Shown here one piece after another: positions 36,620-46,243 of a stretch of DNA of 63,374 nucleotides. The stretch's first letter is position 1. Each line of letters begins with the position of its first letter. Source of the DNA: an uncultured bacterium (GTDB taxonomy: Bacteria > Planctomycetota > UBA1135 > GCA-002686595); contig CALCXM010000032.1 of assembly GCA_937905825.1 (NCBI GenBank), positions 1 through 63,374 of the forward strand, given 5' to 3'. Under the pieces are notes generated by a model. It did no database searches. It saw only the letters and a program-made list of their open reading frames with translations, and had not been told where the DNA came from. The translations under genes were made by a program, and so were the position numbers.

Positions 36620-37080
36620 GGGGCGAGCCTCCAGGAGCTGCTCGAACACTGGCCGCCCCGTGTTCCCTAGGAGGACCCTGGGGGCTGATCCGGGCCGGAG
36701 CCCCCCCGCACTGACCCTTGCGAATTCGGAGGACAACTCCTCCTCTTGCAAGAATGCTCGTCGCAACCTCGTCGAATCAGCTGTGAGGCATCCCCAGCGT
36801 GATGCCAGAGGGCTCTGTGAGAGAGGCGAAAAAAACTGTTTCGCGGTTCCGAGGCATGACTCGATCTCTACTGTAGCCATCGACGACAACTCTTAGCGCC
36901 TCAGGATCCCGGCGTCCCGAGCCATCCATCGCCGCCCTACCGCTCATCCCGCCGGGGATTGTCAAGCCCATCAAGACTGCGTCGATTTGTCCGATCACCA
37001 TTTGATCGCGAGATATCTAGCGCTCTACGAAACGTCTCAGCGAAACGGAGCAATGGCTCAATCAACTGGAGGAATACGTG
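36620..37080. other. intergenic region, no gene seen
   Basis: About 460 bases upstream of the secreted hydrolase. Small inverted repeats occur (GAGGA/TCCTC near 36731-36744; CGAAA/TTTCG near 36829-36845). Neither has a T tract. The last 100 bases become more AT-rich and end with the strong GGAGGA ribosome site of the next gene. Confidence 0.3.
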
Positions 37081-37992
37081 ATGAAAAAGCACTTCACCTT
37101 ATCGTGCCTTGTTCTTGGAGGCACCATGCTGATGGCGCCACCAAGCTTTGCGCAAGACACGCGGGCTATGCTGGACGAACTCGCCAAGTCGCCGGCTGGC
37201 ATCAAGATTTCGTACGGGGAGGAGCCACTGCAATACGGCGAACTCACACTCCCTGACGGCGCCGGACCGCATCCGGTCGTGGTCTTCATACACGGCGGCT
37301 GTTGGCTGGCGGAATACGACCTGCCGCACACACGCGCCCTCGCCGGTGCCCTGAGCAAGGAAGGCTTTGCCGTCTGGAATATCGAATACCGCCGGGTCGG
37401 CGACGCGGGCGGCGGTTGGCCTGGCACTTTCCTTGACGTGGGGCGTGGCGCTGACCACTTGCGTACACTCGCCGTCGAACACAAGCTCGACCTCGATCAT
37501 GTGATCGCATCTGGTCACTCGGCCGGCGGCCACCTCGCCCTCTGGCTGGCGGGACGCCACAAGTTGCCAGCAAGCAGTGCACTCCACGCAGCGAAGCCCT
37601 TGCGCGTCTCCGCTGTACTCGCCCTCGCACCCGCGAGCCAGCTTGACGAACTCCACAAACGCGGCGTTTGCGGCAACGTGGTCGAAAAGCTTCTGGGCGG
37701 CTCCGCCGAGATGTTTCCCGAGCGCTACGACCACGCGATGCCATCGCGCCTCGCGCCCCTCGGTGTTCCTCAGATTCTCATGCTGGGAAAGCGGGACGCC
37801 GACTGGAGCTGGAACGGCGAGGCATACCTTAAGGATGCAAAGCTCGCAGGAGATGAGACCGCCGAGGTCGTCATGGCCCCCGAGGCTGGTCACTTTGAGC
37901 TGATTGATCCCAAAACCACGACGTGGGCACTCGTCAAGAAAGCGGTACACAAACTCAACAAGCCGAAGCCGGAGCCGAAACAGACGAAGTAA
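37081..37992 (+). CDS. secreted alpha/beta hydrolase (esterase-like)
   Basis: A 303-residue protein with a cleavable signal peptide (MKKHFTLSCLVLGG to about residue 25, APPSFAQ). The oxyanion motif FIHGGCW is near residue 70, the nucleophile elbow GHSAGG near 145-150, an acidic region GKRDADW near 240 and the histidine in GHFELID near 270: a complete triad of the BD-FAE/DLH-like esterase type. ATG 37081 is preceded by GGAGGA with seven-base spacing; the adjacent GTG 37078 is a poorer choice. This is one of the few textbook Shine-Dalgarno sites in the window. It has no operon partner. A Lys/Pro-rich tail (NKPKPEPKQTK) ends the protein. Confidence 0.88.
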   Translation: MKKHFTLSCLVLGGTMLMAPPSFAQDTRAMLDELAKSPAGIKISYGEEPLQYGELTLPDGAGPHPVVVFIHGGCWLAEYDLPHTRALAGALSKEGFAVWNIEYRRVGDAGGGWPGTFLDVGRGADHLRTLAVEHKLDLDHVIASGHSAGGHLALWLAGRHKLPASSALHAAKPLRVSAVLALAPASQLDELHKRGVCGNVVEKLLGGSAEMFPERYDHAMPSRLAPLGVPQILMLGKRDADWSWNGEAYLKDAKLAGDETAEVVMAPEAGHFELIDPKTTTWALVKKAVHKLNKPKPEPKQTK

Positions 37993-38294
37993 TCATGTCT
38001 GGTGAACGCAAGCGGCTCGATGAGACAGGCAAGTTGGACTCAGTGCTTACCCGCAAGTAGTCGCTCGCCCCCAGTGTTCGATAGCGGCGAGCTCGCGCGC
38101 CTGACAAACGAACACAGCCAGACCCTGCGGCAAGCCGCAAATTCTGACTGCTGTTGGCGTACGGATCTCAATTCCTACTCAAAGGCGCCGAAGTGGCGAA
38201 TTGGGCGGGTTTCGAGGTCGTTCGCAAAAGCGAACTCGCTTCTTGTAGATCCGGCCAATCCGCGAAACAAGCAATTCTCGCCCGAATTCGGCAC
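37993..38294. other. intergenic region, no gene seen
   Basis: About 300 bases between convergent genes. The open plus frame from 38002 to 38331 overlaps the end of rarA and shows no domain, so I do not call it. No terminator with a T tract is seen. Confidence 0.3.
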
Positions 38295-39587
38295 CTATTC
38301 GGGTTTCTTGCGCTGGACGCGCTTGAAATAGCGTTTCCCGGCCAAGTTCGGCGGTAAACAAGTCATCTCTTCGGCCGCGGAAGGGTCGTCGTGAGCGTAG
38401 CGATAGCCCTCCCCGTAACCCGTTTCCTTCATCAGTTGGGTGCTCGCGTTGCGCAAATGCAGGGGCACCGGCTGGGCGGCGGTTTCCGCCACGTCGCGCT
38501 CGGCGTTGCCATAGGCCACGTAGATCGCGTTCGATTTTGGAGCGCGCGCCAGGTAGACCGCGCACTGGGCCAGGGCCAGTTTCCCCTCGGGATAACCTAG
38601 CTGATGAAAGGCCTCCGACGCATCGAGGGCCATGCGCAGGGCGAAGGGATCCGCAAGGCCGATGTCCTCGCTCGCCATGCGAATCAAACGCCGGCTGATG
38701 TACTTGCCATCCTCGCCCGCCTCCATCATGCGCGCGATCCAGTAGAGGGTCGCGTTCTCGTCTGAGTTTCGGATGCTCTTGTGCAGGGCGGAGACCAAGT
38801 TGAAGTGTTCCTCGCCGGTTTTGTCGTAGTGCAAGACCTTGCGTTGCAGGACCTCGGCGACGCCCTCGGACTCGAGAGTCGCGCCTGACTTCAAGATGGC
38901 CGCGCCGGTTTCAAGCGCGGTCAGGGAGCGGCGCGCGTCTCCGTCGCAGGCGTTGGCGATCTGCATCAACACATCGTCGGAAGCTTCAAAGGCCCGCGCG
39001 AGCCCGCGCTCTTCGTCCTCCAAGGCCCGGCGCAAGAGCACCACGAGATCTTCCACCGAAAGAGGCTCGAGCACCAAGGTGCGAACGCGGGACAGCAAGG
39101 CGGAGATGATCTCGAAGGAAGGATTCTCCGTCGTCGCGCCGATCAACAGGATGTCACCCCGCTCCACGTAAGGCAGGAAGGCGTCCTGTTGGGCCTTGTT
39201 GAAACGATGGATTTCGTCTACGAACAGCAGGCTGCGTCCCCCCGTTCGCGCGCGACGTTCTTCCGCCTTGGCCATGGCCACGCGCAGCTCCTTCACCCCG
39301 GACATCACCGCGGAGAACGGCACGAAGGGCAGCTCGGTGCGTGCGGCGATCAGCCGAGCCAGCGTTGTCTTCCCGGTGCCCGGTGGACCCCAAAGGATCA
39401 AGCTTTGAGTCAGTCCGCCTTCCAAGAGCGACCACAACACCTTGCCGGGACCGACCAATTGGGATTGGCCAACGTACTCGTCCAAGCTCCGCGGCCGCAT
39501 GCGATCCGCGAGTGGCGCGTCGGGCAGCGCGGCAGTCAAGGGATCGGCCGAGGGTCCGTCCAAGTCGCCGAAGAGGTTGGAAGCCAT
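38295..39587 (-). CDS. rarA: replication-associated recombination protein A (RarA/MgsA AAA+ ATPase)
   Basis: A 430-residue AAA+ ATPase acting at stalled replication forks. It begins with MASNLFGD, then LADRMRPRSLDEYVGQSQLV, Walker A GPPGTGKTT at 67-75, Walker B LLFVDEIHRFNKAQQDAFLP at about 120-139, and IGATTENPSFEI (sensor 1). The C-terminal half has the family's tetramerisation region (ISRRLIRMASEDIGLADPFA) and RNASTQLMKETGYGEGYRY. Length is normal. Its start overlaps the stop of the rRNA-methyltransferase gene by one base (TGATG). Confidence 0.95.
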   Translation of the reverse strand: MASNLFGDLDGPSADPLTAALPDAPLADRMRPRSLDEYVGQSQLVGPGKVLWSLLEGGLTQSLILWGPPGTGKTTLARLIAARTELPFVPFSAVMSGVKELRVAMAKAEERRARTGGRSLLFVDEIHRFNKAQQDAFLPYVERGDILLIGATTENPSFEIISALLSRVRTLVLEPLSVEDLVVLLRRALEDEERGLARAFEASDDVLMQIANACDGDARRSLTALETGAAILKSGATLESEGVAEVLQRKVLHYDKTGEEHFNLVSALHKSIRNSDENATLYWIARMMEAGEDGKYISRRLIRMASEDIGLADPFALRMALDASEAFHQLGYPEGKLALAQCAVYLARAPKSNAIYVAYGNAERDVAETAAQPVPLHLRNASTQLMKETGYGEGYRYAHDDPSAAEEMTCLPPNLAGKRYFKRVQRKKPE

Positions 39588-40357
39588 CAGTTGGCTCCGG
39601 CGCTGAAGAGCAAGAGCGAGGTCGCCACGGTGATGTTCAAGGACTCGACCTTGCCGGCCATGGAGATGGTGACTCCTTCAAAGTCTTTCATCACGTCAGG
39701 TTCGAGCCCTGACTCGCCGCCGACCCAGATCGCGAGAGGCGCGCTCCAATTGAACGAGCGCCAATCGGTTCCCCCACGTGTGGCAGCGCAAACTTGGCGA
39801 TGGCCAGACTCCTTGAGGTGCGTGGCCACCTGCTCGGCGCTTTCGGCGAGCACGACCGGCAAGCGCAGGAGGCTGCCCATGGATCCGCGCAGAGCTTTAG
39901 AACCGAAGGGTCGCGCACCACCGGCGACGATCACCAGAGCGTCAAACCCGGCCGCTTCCGCGGAGCGCGCGAGGGCGCCGAGGTTGCCGGGGTCTTGCAG
40001 GCCAGCGATGACCAGCAAGCGGGGGGCATCTCTTGTGTTGAGTTCACGAAGGGAACGCGCGCTTGGCTGTTCAGCGAGGGCCAAACACCCGGGGCTTGTG
40101 CGCAATCCGCTGACACGACCTAGGAGTTCAGGTTGAACCAAACGCACCGGCAGCCCGGCCTGCAGGAGTTCATTCGCGCGCTGCTCTTGCCCTTCCTCGA
40201 ACAGAATGGCTTCCATGGTCCAGCCCGCCGCGAGGGCGTCGTCCACCAGGCGCCGGCCCTCCAACACCACGACACCACGTTCCTTGCCCGCGACAGCGGA
40301 GCCGACGCGCTTGAGCAGGGCATTCGTCTTGGACCGGATCACAGTCGCATCTTCCAT
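39587..40357 (-). CDS. SpoU/TrmH-family RNA 2'-O-methyltransferase
   Basis: A 256-residue SPOUT methyltransferase. The N-terminal substrate-binding region includes VLEGRRLVDDALAAGW. The knotted catalytic domain has LLVIAGLQDPGNLGALARSA (motif 1), LAIWVGGESGLEPDV (motif 2) and VTISMAGKVESLNITVAT (motif 3, the SAM-binding trefoil knot). Expected to methylate a ribose in rRNA or tRNA; the target is undetermined. It is translationally coupled to rarA. Confidence 0.92.
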   Translation of the reverse strand: MEDATVIRSKTNALLKRVGSAVAGKERGVVVLEGRRLVDDALAAGWTMEAILFEEGQEQRANELLQAGLPVRLVQPELLGRVSGLRTSPGCLALAEQPSARSLRELNTRDAPRLLVIAGLQDPGNLGALARSAEAAGFDALVIVAGGARPFGSKALRGSMGSLLRLPVVLAESAEQVATHLKESGHRQVCAATRGGTDWRSFNWSAPLAIWVGGESGLEPDVMKDFEGVTISMAGKVESLNITVATSLLLFSAGAN

Positions 40358-40487
40358 CGCCCCTTTATACCCGGCCGATTGACTGGATAGAGCCCCAGGG
40401 GTCCATCAAATCCTCCGCCAGGTATTCAACGGGGTGCGCGGGCTGTCGACATCCCAGGCCCCTTTGCACCAGCCCGGGCTTCATGGG

Positions 40488-41693
40488 TTACTCGCGGTGA
40501 TCCCGGGCGACCAGGGTGCCCTTGCTGCTGCGGCAGTAAATGATGCCGTTGACGAGAATGGGCTTCGTCCAGTAGTTGCCCTCGTCGAAAAGCTTGACCT
40601 TCGAGAGCTCGTCGTATTTCGTTTCCGTCGCCTTGGTCACGATCAACTCCCCGGTTCCGCCCATCACGATCAGGCGATCGCCCGCAGCGAGGACCGCACC
40701 GTTGCCGATGCCGCGTTCCATCCATGCTCGTTCGCCCGCTTCGTCGACGCACTTCAAAACCTCGCCGTCGAAGCCATAGAGGAATCCTTCCACGAGCACG
40801 CAGCCCGAGAAGGAAGTGACCATCTCGCGGTTTTCCCATTCGGTCACGAGCTTGCCTTCTTCGATGCGCAAGCGCGCTGCGGACGGCAAGGTCCTGGTGC
40901 ACACGAAGATGGAGCCGTCGATCAAGACCGGGGTTGCGGCGTTGATCCCGAGGGACTTGCCCGCGAACTCTTTGGTGCAGACTTCGCTGCCATCTTCTTG
41001 GTTAACGACTGCGACGCCGAACCCGTTCAAGACGGCGATGAGCGGCTTGCCGTCCTGCTCAAAGGCCAGCGGCGTCCCGTATGCGTGCCCGTAGTCCTTG
41101 GAACGCCAGAGAACGTCCCCGGACTCCTTGTCGATCGAGAGGATGCGCCCGCAGTTCAAGATCAGGTCATCCCCCACGAGCAGCGGAGAAGCGCTGAAGC
41201 CCCATGTGGGAATCTCCAACTCGTGCATGTTGTCCTCCTCCATCAAGGCGTTGTGCCAAACCACTTCGCCCGTCGCCGCCTTCAGGCAGAAGAGGTTGCC
41301 CTCGCGGTTCAAGGAGTAGATCACATCGCCGTCAATCGATGGCGTGTTCACCGTCCCGCCCTCATGGGCCTGGTTCCAGATCTTGCTGGGGTAGCTGTGT
41401 TGCCACTTGACCTCACCGCTCATCGGGTCCAAACACCAAACCGAATCCAGCCCCTTCTCGACGTCGTACCCCATGGTGAACAAGCGACCATCACTGATCG
41501 AAACGGTCGAGTAACCGAGGCCGGTTTCAACGCGCCAGAGATCCTTCTCCTTGCCCTCAGAGTTCCAATCGCTCTCCGTCGAGGTCCCGCTACGCTTCGG
41601 CCCGTCCCACTGGGGCCAGGAGTACGTTTCCCCACCCCGTCCGAAGAGTGCTGGGGCAAGAGCGAGAACAGTGGCGAGGGAAAGGAGTCTCAT
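40488..41693 (-). CDS. secreted PQQ-type beta-propeller repeat protein
   Basis: A 401-residue protein with a signal peptide (MRLLSLATVLALAPALFG). The mature part repeats propeller blades with the tryptophan-docking pattern: WCLDPMSGEVKWQH, FCLKAATGEVVWHN, LSIDKESGDVLWRS. It opens SWPQWDGPKRSGTS, typical of PQQ-like outer-membrane or periplasmic propellers common in Planctomycetes. No dehydrogenase active-site motif is visible, so a binding role is more likely than PQQ-dependent oxidation. I start at ATG 41693 because it opens the signal peptide; the frame is open to 41768. Confidence 0.85.
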   Translation of the reverse strand: MRLLSLATVLALAPALFGRGGETYSWPQWDGPKRSGTSTESDWNSEGKEKDLWRVETGLGYSTVSISDGRLFTMGYDVEKGLDSVWCLDPMSGEVKWQHSYPSKIWNQAHEGGTVNTPSIDGDVIYSLNREGNLFCLKAATGEVVWHNALMEEDNMHELEIPTWGFSASPLLVGDDLILNCGRILSIDKESGDVLWRSKDYGHAYGTPLAFEQDGKPLIAVLNGFGVAVVNQEDGSEVCTKEFAGKSLGINAATPVLIDGSIFVCTRTLPSAARLRIEEGKLVTEWENREMVTSFSGCVLVEGFLYGFDGEVLKCVDEAGERAWMERGIGNGAVLAAGDRLIVMGGTGELIVTKATETKYDELSKVKLFDEGNYWTKPILVNGIIYCRSSKGTLVARDHRE

Positions 41694-41895
41694 GAGCTGC
41701 GGTGTGTTGGGAACCAGGGATGGGTATTGGCGCGCCAATCCTAGCTTCAAATGCGAGAGGGGGAGCAAGGAGTGACCGTCTCGGCATCCTATTTTCGCGC
41801 AAGAGCATCAATCAGTGAATGTACCCCCAGGCACCAGCGAGCACGGCCGGAGCAGCGGGCCTCTGACCTCGGGGAACAGAATCTAGGATCGAGCG

Positions 41896-42387
41896 CTAGT
41901 CCCGGAGCACCCATATGCGCTTCTCGACATCCCCACCCCCGGTAAGAGCCTCGTATGCCTTCGACATGCTTCGGCGCACTCCATCGTCCCGTTCGGACCA
42001 GTAGCGACTGGCAAGTTCATCGGAACTTAGGAAGGGTCTGCACAGTCCAAGCTGGAACTTGCTCCTCTCGATAGCTCGCGACTCGCCGCTACTGAACGCA
42101 ATCAAAGATCGATCCACGACAGTGGTCGTCCCCCACTGGACCAGCAAGCACAAGAGCAGGTAAGACAGAAAGCCCGCAGTTGCGAGTCTGCCTTTGCGTG
42201 GGGAAGTCGAGCCCGCGAGTTGATTCAGCGCTTGGCTCAACATCACGGCAGCCGTGACAAAAGGAGCAAGCCCCAGCAACCCAAGTCCGAAGAATAGAAT
42301 CCCGAGCAGGCTGAAGAGGGACAAACTGATGTTCCAATCCAACAACTCCCGAAGACCGGGGAGGCAGTCTCTAAACTTGAAACCCAT
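41896..42387 (-). CDS. small membrane protein of unknown function
   Basis: A 163-residue protein with hydrophobic spans near residues 20-50 (SLFSLLGILFFGLGLLGLAP) and about 73-93 (AGFLSYLLLCLLVQWG). A soluble C-terminal tail ends with ALTGGGDVEKRIWVLRD. I recognise no family. The ATG at 42387 immediately precedes the first amphipathic stretch; the frame is open to 42450 but that part is Pro-rich. No near neighbour points to a role. Confidence 0.5.
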   Translation of the reverse strand: MGFKFRDCLPGLRELLDWNISLSLFSLLGILFFGLGLLGLAPFVTAAVMLSQALNQLAGSTSPRKGRLATAGFLSYLLLCLLVQWGTTTVVDRSLIAFSSGESRAIERSKFQLGLCRPFLSSDELASRYWSERDDGVRRSMSKAYEALTGGGDVEKRIWVLRD

Positions 42388-42789
42388 CGGCTGACGGCTC
42401 TCTCCCGACAACCGGAGCGGGGGGGGTTGGGCCGGGCCTCTAGGGACCATGATTCCGATTCAGAGGGAGAGGCTAGTAGCTCCCACAGAAGATTGCCCGA
42501 GTACGTCCATCCACATGATCACCAGAGGTGAAGGCCTCATGGGTTCGTGGAGATGGACGGCCTGCCGCGGGTGGATTCAATGACTCTTGCGTTGCGAGCA
42601 TGGTTTGAGATTGGAACCGATGGTCCAAGTCGGAGTTTCGGCCGATTCGGGATCGGGCCCAAAGCAGTTGGACTCCGTGCGCGGCTTTGGGATGGGGGAG
42701 CTCCTTCGAATTCGCGAGCGGACCCCGGATCCGCAAGGAAGGACGCCCCGCGCCTTGGCCGATTCCCCCGGCCCGGGTACAAGTTGTCC
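42388..42789. other. intergenic region upstream of rsgA
   Basis: About 400 bases between divergent genes. The rsgA frame is open back to 42547, but the extension is Arg/Gly/Pro-rich without similarity to RsgA, so I treat it as leader sequence. No tRNA or repeat recognised. Confidence 0.3.
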
Positions 42790-43758
42790 ATGGGAGATTT
42801 GAAGAAGGGCCGCGTGGTGCGAGTGGACGCGAAAGTGTGCCACGTTGAGTTGGAGGGCCGGATTCTGCAGGCCGCTCCCCGCGGGTTGCTGTTTGAGGGT
42901 CTGAAAGCCAAGAACCCGGTGGCCGTTGGCGACTGGGTCATGATCAACGACGAAACGGAACCCGCTTCCTTGCACGAGGTCCTGCCGCGCACGAACTCCC
43001 TCTCGCGCACCGCCTCCTCCCACGACCCGCGCGAGCAGGTGCTGGTGGCGAACGCGGACCAGGTCTTGATCTTCTCCTCGATCAACAAGCCGCGCTTCTC
43101 CAGCAACCGCACCGACCGCATCCTCGCCGCCTGCGAGTGGAACGACATCGAGCCGATCCTGGTGCTCAACAAGATCGACCTGGACAAGAAGAACATCTTG
43201 GCCGAGGTGCGCGCGACCTACGAAGCGGTCCCGGTCAAGATCCTCGAGACCTGCGCCACCGACGGGCGCGGGATGGACGAACTCGAAGAGGTCTTGAAGG
43301 GCAAGGTCTCCGTGCTTTACGGCCCCTCGGGTGCGGGCAAGTCCACCAGCCTCAACCAGATTCAGCCCGGGCTCAACTTGAAGGTCGGCAAGATCAGTTC
43401 CCATTGGGAGCAGGGCCGCCACACCACGACCTTCTCGCGCCTCTTGCACTTGGACCTGGGCGGTTGGGTGATCGACACCCCCGGCATCCGCGTCTTCCGT
43501 TTGCACGGGGTCAAGAAGGCGGACATTCGCGGGTTGTTCCCGGAGTTCGTGCGCTATCAATCGAAGTGCAAGTACCCCAACTGCACCCACGATCATGAGC
43601 CGGAGTGCGGAGTGCTCGACGCCCTGGAAGAAGGGTTCGTGCCGGAGACGCGTTACATGAGCTACTTGGAGATGCTCGTGGAAGCGGCCCCGGATGAGTT
43701 TGGTGCCGAGGAAGACATCATCGACGAGTACGATCCCGACGCGCCGGATGAGGCTTAG
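42790..43758 (+). CDS. rsgA: ribosome small subunit-dependent GTPase A
   Basis: A 322-residue circularly permuted GTPase that assists 30S subunit maturation. The N-terminal OB domain starts KKGRVVRVDAKVCHVELEG. The G motifs are permuted as expected: NKIDLD (G4, about 127-132) comes before GPSGAGKSTSLN (G1, about 178-189), then DTPGIRVFRLHG (G3, about 230). The C-terminal zinc finger CKYPNCTHDHEPEC is at about 260-273. An acidic tail (EEDIIDEYDPD) ends the protein. Start ATG 42790 matches the OB domain. Confidence 0.95.
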   Translation: MGDLKKGRVVRVDAKVCHVELEGRILQAAPRGLLFEGLKAKNPVAVGDWVMINDETEPASLHEVLPRTNSLSRTASSHDPREQVLVANADQVLIFSSINKPRFSSNRTDRILAACEWNDIEPILVLNKIDLDKKNILAEVRATYEAVPVKILETCATDGRGMDELEEVLKGKVSVLYGPSGAGKSTSLNQIQPGLNLKVGKISSHWEQGRHTTTFSRLLHLDLGGWVIDTPGIRVFRLHGVKKADIRGLFPEFVRYQSKCKYPNCTHDHEPECGVLDALEEGFVPETRYMSYLEMLVEAAPDEFGAEEDIIDEYDPDAPDEA

Positions 43759-43770
43759 TCCGCCCTGAGT

Positions 43771-44250
43771 TTAAACCCAGGCCCGATAGGCCCAGGACGC
43801 CAGGCTCACGAGCAAGCACGCGCGCAACCAAGGAAGCTTGCGCTGGCGATAGCGGCGATAGACATCCTCTCCGCGCAGGTGCGCAAGCAAAGCGGACGCC
43901 GTCAGCACGGGGACCAAGATCACCAAGAGCGGTCCCATCGGTTGGGTGCGCAGCGCCAACCAAACATCCCCTTGGGCCGCGAGCGTCACCGCCGTCGTGA
44001 TTCCGCAGGCCGGGCAGGGCACGCCCGTCGATTGCAACATCTCGCAGGGCTCGAACCCCAGCTGCTCGTGAGTTCCGAAGCCGCGCGGGTCGGGCTCCAA
44101 CAGAATCGCGAACAACACAATCGCCGCGCTCGAGATGCAAAGCCCGAGCAGGATCAGATAGTGCGCAGGCCCGCGCCCGACTTTCCTAGGTCGATCCAAG
44201 GGCCATGCGTTTTCACCGTCGTCCAGGAGAGGCTCGCTCATCGCAGCCAT
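43771..44250 (-). CDS. DUF2752 membrane protein
   Basis: A 159-residue protein with three hydrophobic segments and the DUF2752 signature PCPACGITTAVTLAAQG after the first helix. The two cysteines of this motif are conserved in the family; biochemical function is unknown. A preceding cysteine (EPCEML) also lies near the membrane. An alternative start at 44241 (MSEPLLDD) shortens it by three residues. It converges on rsgA with 12 bases between stops. Confidence 0.85.
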   Translation of the reverse strand: MAAMSEPLLDDGENAWPLDRPRKVGRGPAHYLILLGLCISSAAIVLFAILLEPDPRGFGTHEQLGFEPCEMLQSTGVPCPACGITTAVTLAAQGDVWLALRTQPMGPLLVILVPVLTASALLAHLRGEDVYRRYRQRKLPWLRACLLVSLASWAYRAWV

Positions 44251-44326
44251 TCTATGCGGGCCAAGCCAAGTTGGTAGGCAGCGGCCCCAGCAACAACCTC
44301 ACCGGCTCACGAATGAATTCAGCGAC

Positions 44327-44827
44327 CTAATTGAAGTCGTAGATGTACGACAGACGCACCTTGTTCAGGATCGCGTAACCCAGGTTGTTGAGCAGCTTCA
44401 GATCCTGGTCGTCGTGATCCTTGAAGCCGCGAATCTGAGGCTTCTGCATCACGAAGAAACGCCGTGAGAGATGATCGTCGGCTTCGTAGGCACCCGGACG
44501 GGCATAGCCTGCGAGCTCGATGTTCAGCATCCCCGTATAGAAAACCCGGATGCGATGCAGCTCAGCCTCCGGAGTGATCGCACGCATGTGGTGATCCCCC
44601 GCTTCGTCGAGGAACTCGTGGGCCAAAAGGATTTCGTCCATGTTGACCTGCAAGAGCGGGGTCTGAATCCGCTCGCAGCTCTTGAGGTCCACGAGGGTCG
44701 CGTCGCGCACGCGCAGGAAGTACTTGCGGTTCTCGTCCAGGATTTGGCTGAGGCGTGTGTACTTGTTCTCGACGTTCCCTTTGATCAGGAAGGAGTCCGT
44801 GAGCAGTAGATCCGAAACGATGGTCAA
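44327..44827 (-). CDS. conserved-looking protein of unknown function
   Basis: A 166-residue soluble protein beginning MTIVSDLLLTDSFLIKGNVE. It contains two strand-rich segments (YFLRVRDATLVDLKS and RIQTPLLQVNMDEILLAHEF) and ends KVRLSYIYDFN. No signal peptide or catalytic motif is seen. I do not recognise the family with certainty. Its ATG overlaps the folC stop by four bases (ATGA), so it is translated with folC; this does not by itself imply a folate role. Confidence 0.7.
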   Translation of the reverse strand: MTIVSDLLLTDSFLIKGNVENKYTRLSQILDENRKYFLRVRDATLVDLKSCERIQTPLLQVNMDEILLAHEFLDEAGDHHMRAITPEAELHRIRVFYTGMLNIELAGYARPGAYEADDHLSRRFFVMQKPQIRGFKDHDDQDLKLLNNLGYAILNKVRLSYIYDFN

Positions 44828-46146
44828 CGGTCGATGGGGTCAGAGTCAGGTGAAGCAGCCATGACAAGCTCGTCGCGGAGCACAGCAGACAAGTAGAAGG
44901 ATCCAAATACCAGGATCCAACCGCCCCCATCTTCGGCATCCGCGATGGCTTCTCCCAAGGCTTCTCTCGGGTCATTCCAGGCTTCTGGATCGAGATCCGC
45001 TTCGAAGGCGGCTTGGGCCAGATCTTGCTCCCCCAACAAGCGACCCTCCGGAGCCGTGGTGCACAGGCATCTCGCGACGCGCCCGGTGAAGGCATTCATC
45101 ACGGATCTAGCGTCTTTTTCGACACCAAGCGCGACGATTAGCTTCGGCCGGCGCCCGAGATCCGGGTCTCGTTCGAGCTCGTCGAGCACCAAAGTCGCGC
45201 TGGCCGCCACGTGGCCGCTGTCGAGGACGACCGGCACGCCGCGCACGAGAAAACGCTCCATGCGACCCGGAAGTCCGGCGGCGAGGACCGCTTCGTCATC
45301 CAAGCAAGAGCGCCAAAGGCCCTCACATTCCGGGTAGGTGGCGCTCAGGCTCCCAAGAACATTGAGCACCGTCTCGGCGATCGCCAGGTTGCGCTCCGCG
45401 ATCGTCCCCTTCTGCGGCACGCTGATCAGCTTTCCGCCGGCGGCCTGGGCGAGGGCTTCAAGAACAGTGAAGGGCTCCTCATCTTCACTCTGTATCCCTG
45501 TCACCAGGGTGCCAGAGGTCGAAATCACTGCGCCCTTCTCGCCGGCGATGGCCGCTCGGGTGGAGCCCAGGGTGCTGACGTGCTCCAGCTCCACATTGGT
45601 GACCACACTGACCGGGGCCTCCACGGCGCGGGTGGAGTCCAAACGACCGCCTATCCCCACCTCAACGACCGCCCAATCAACCCCATGGTCCCGGAAAATC
45701 AGGAACGCGGCGGCGGTCATCAGGTCAAACCAGGTGGCCTCTCCGGAGGCGTCCCCGGCTTCGATTCCGGTCTTGCGGGCGGCCAGGGCCTGCTCGAGAG
45801 CGGCCGCCAAGTCGTCCTCCTGCACTTCCTCCCCGTCCACGCGCACGCGCTCCGTCACCCGCTCCACGTGGGGCGAGGCATAAACCCCGACCGAGAGCCC
45901 AGCCCGGGCCATTCCGGCCGCGATCAAGGCGCAAACGGAGCCCTTGCCCTTGGTGCCGGCGACGAGAACTCCGTTCCAGGCTTTCTGAGGGTCTCCCAAC
46001 CGGCCGAGCAGCGCATGGATGGGCTCCAGAGTGCGTTCCATGCCCCCAGAACGGTCCTTGCGCTCCCAATTGATGAGCGTATCTAGCTCCTCCAGCGCCG
46101 CGTCCAAGCGATCTTTGCCCATGGGCACAGGGTACCTAGGGCTCAT
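44824..46146 (-). CDS. folC: bifunctional folylpolyglutamate/dihydrofolate synthase
   Basis: A 440-residue Mur-ligase-family enzyme that adds glutamate to folates. Signatures are VLVAGTKGKGSVCALI (ATP loop, about 63-69), GVYASPHVERVTERVRVDG, AVVEVGIGGRLDSTRA and VVTNVELEHVSTLGST, each diagnostic for FolC. The C-terminal domain has RPKLIVALGVEKDARSV. I choose ATG 46146 because GAGGAG lies seven bases upstream; GTP-like ATG 46122 is a shorter option, and an open stretch runs to 46209. It is coupled to the downstream unknown gene. Confidence 0.93.
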   Translation of the reverse strand: MSPRYPVPMGKDRLDAALEELDTLINWERKDRSGGMERTLEPIHALLGRLGDPQKAWNGVLVAGTKGKGSVCALIAAGMARAGLSVGVYASPHVERVTERVRVDGEEVQEDDLAAALEQALAARKTGIEAGDASGEATWFDLMTAAAFLIFRDHGVDWAVVEVGIGGRLDSTRAVEAPVSVVTNVELEHVSTLGSTRAAIAGEKGAVISTSGTLVTGIQSEDEEPFTVLEALAQAAGGKLISVPQKGTIAERNLAIAETVLNVLGSLSATYPECEGLWRSCLDDEAVLAAGLPGRMERFLVRGVPVVLDSGHVAASATLVLDELERDPDLGRRPKLIVALGVEKDARSVMNAFTGRVARCLCTTAPEGRLLGEQDLAQAAFEADLDPEAWNDPREALGEAIADAEDGGGWILVFGSFYLSAVLRDELVMAASPDSDPIDR

Positions 46147-46243
46147 TGCGGTTCTCCTCTTATCTCCACTCATTTCTGTCCGATAAAAGAGGACGGGGCC
46201 GCAACGCATGGCCCCCCGTTATTGGACGTATGCATCCATTCCT

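Noticed and set aside
37081..37992. The secreted hydrolase as a recently transferred gene.
   Set aside because: Its strong Shine-Dalgarno is unusual for the window, but base composition by eye is only slightly lower and no mobile-element sign flanks it.
38002..38331. A 109-codon plus-strand open frame after the hydrolase.
   Set aside because: No ribosome site or domain, and it runs into the antisense end of rarA.
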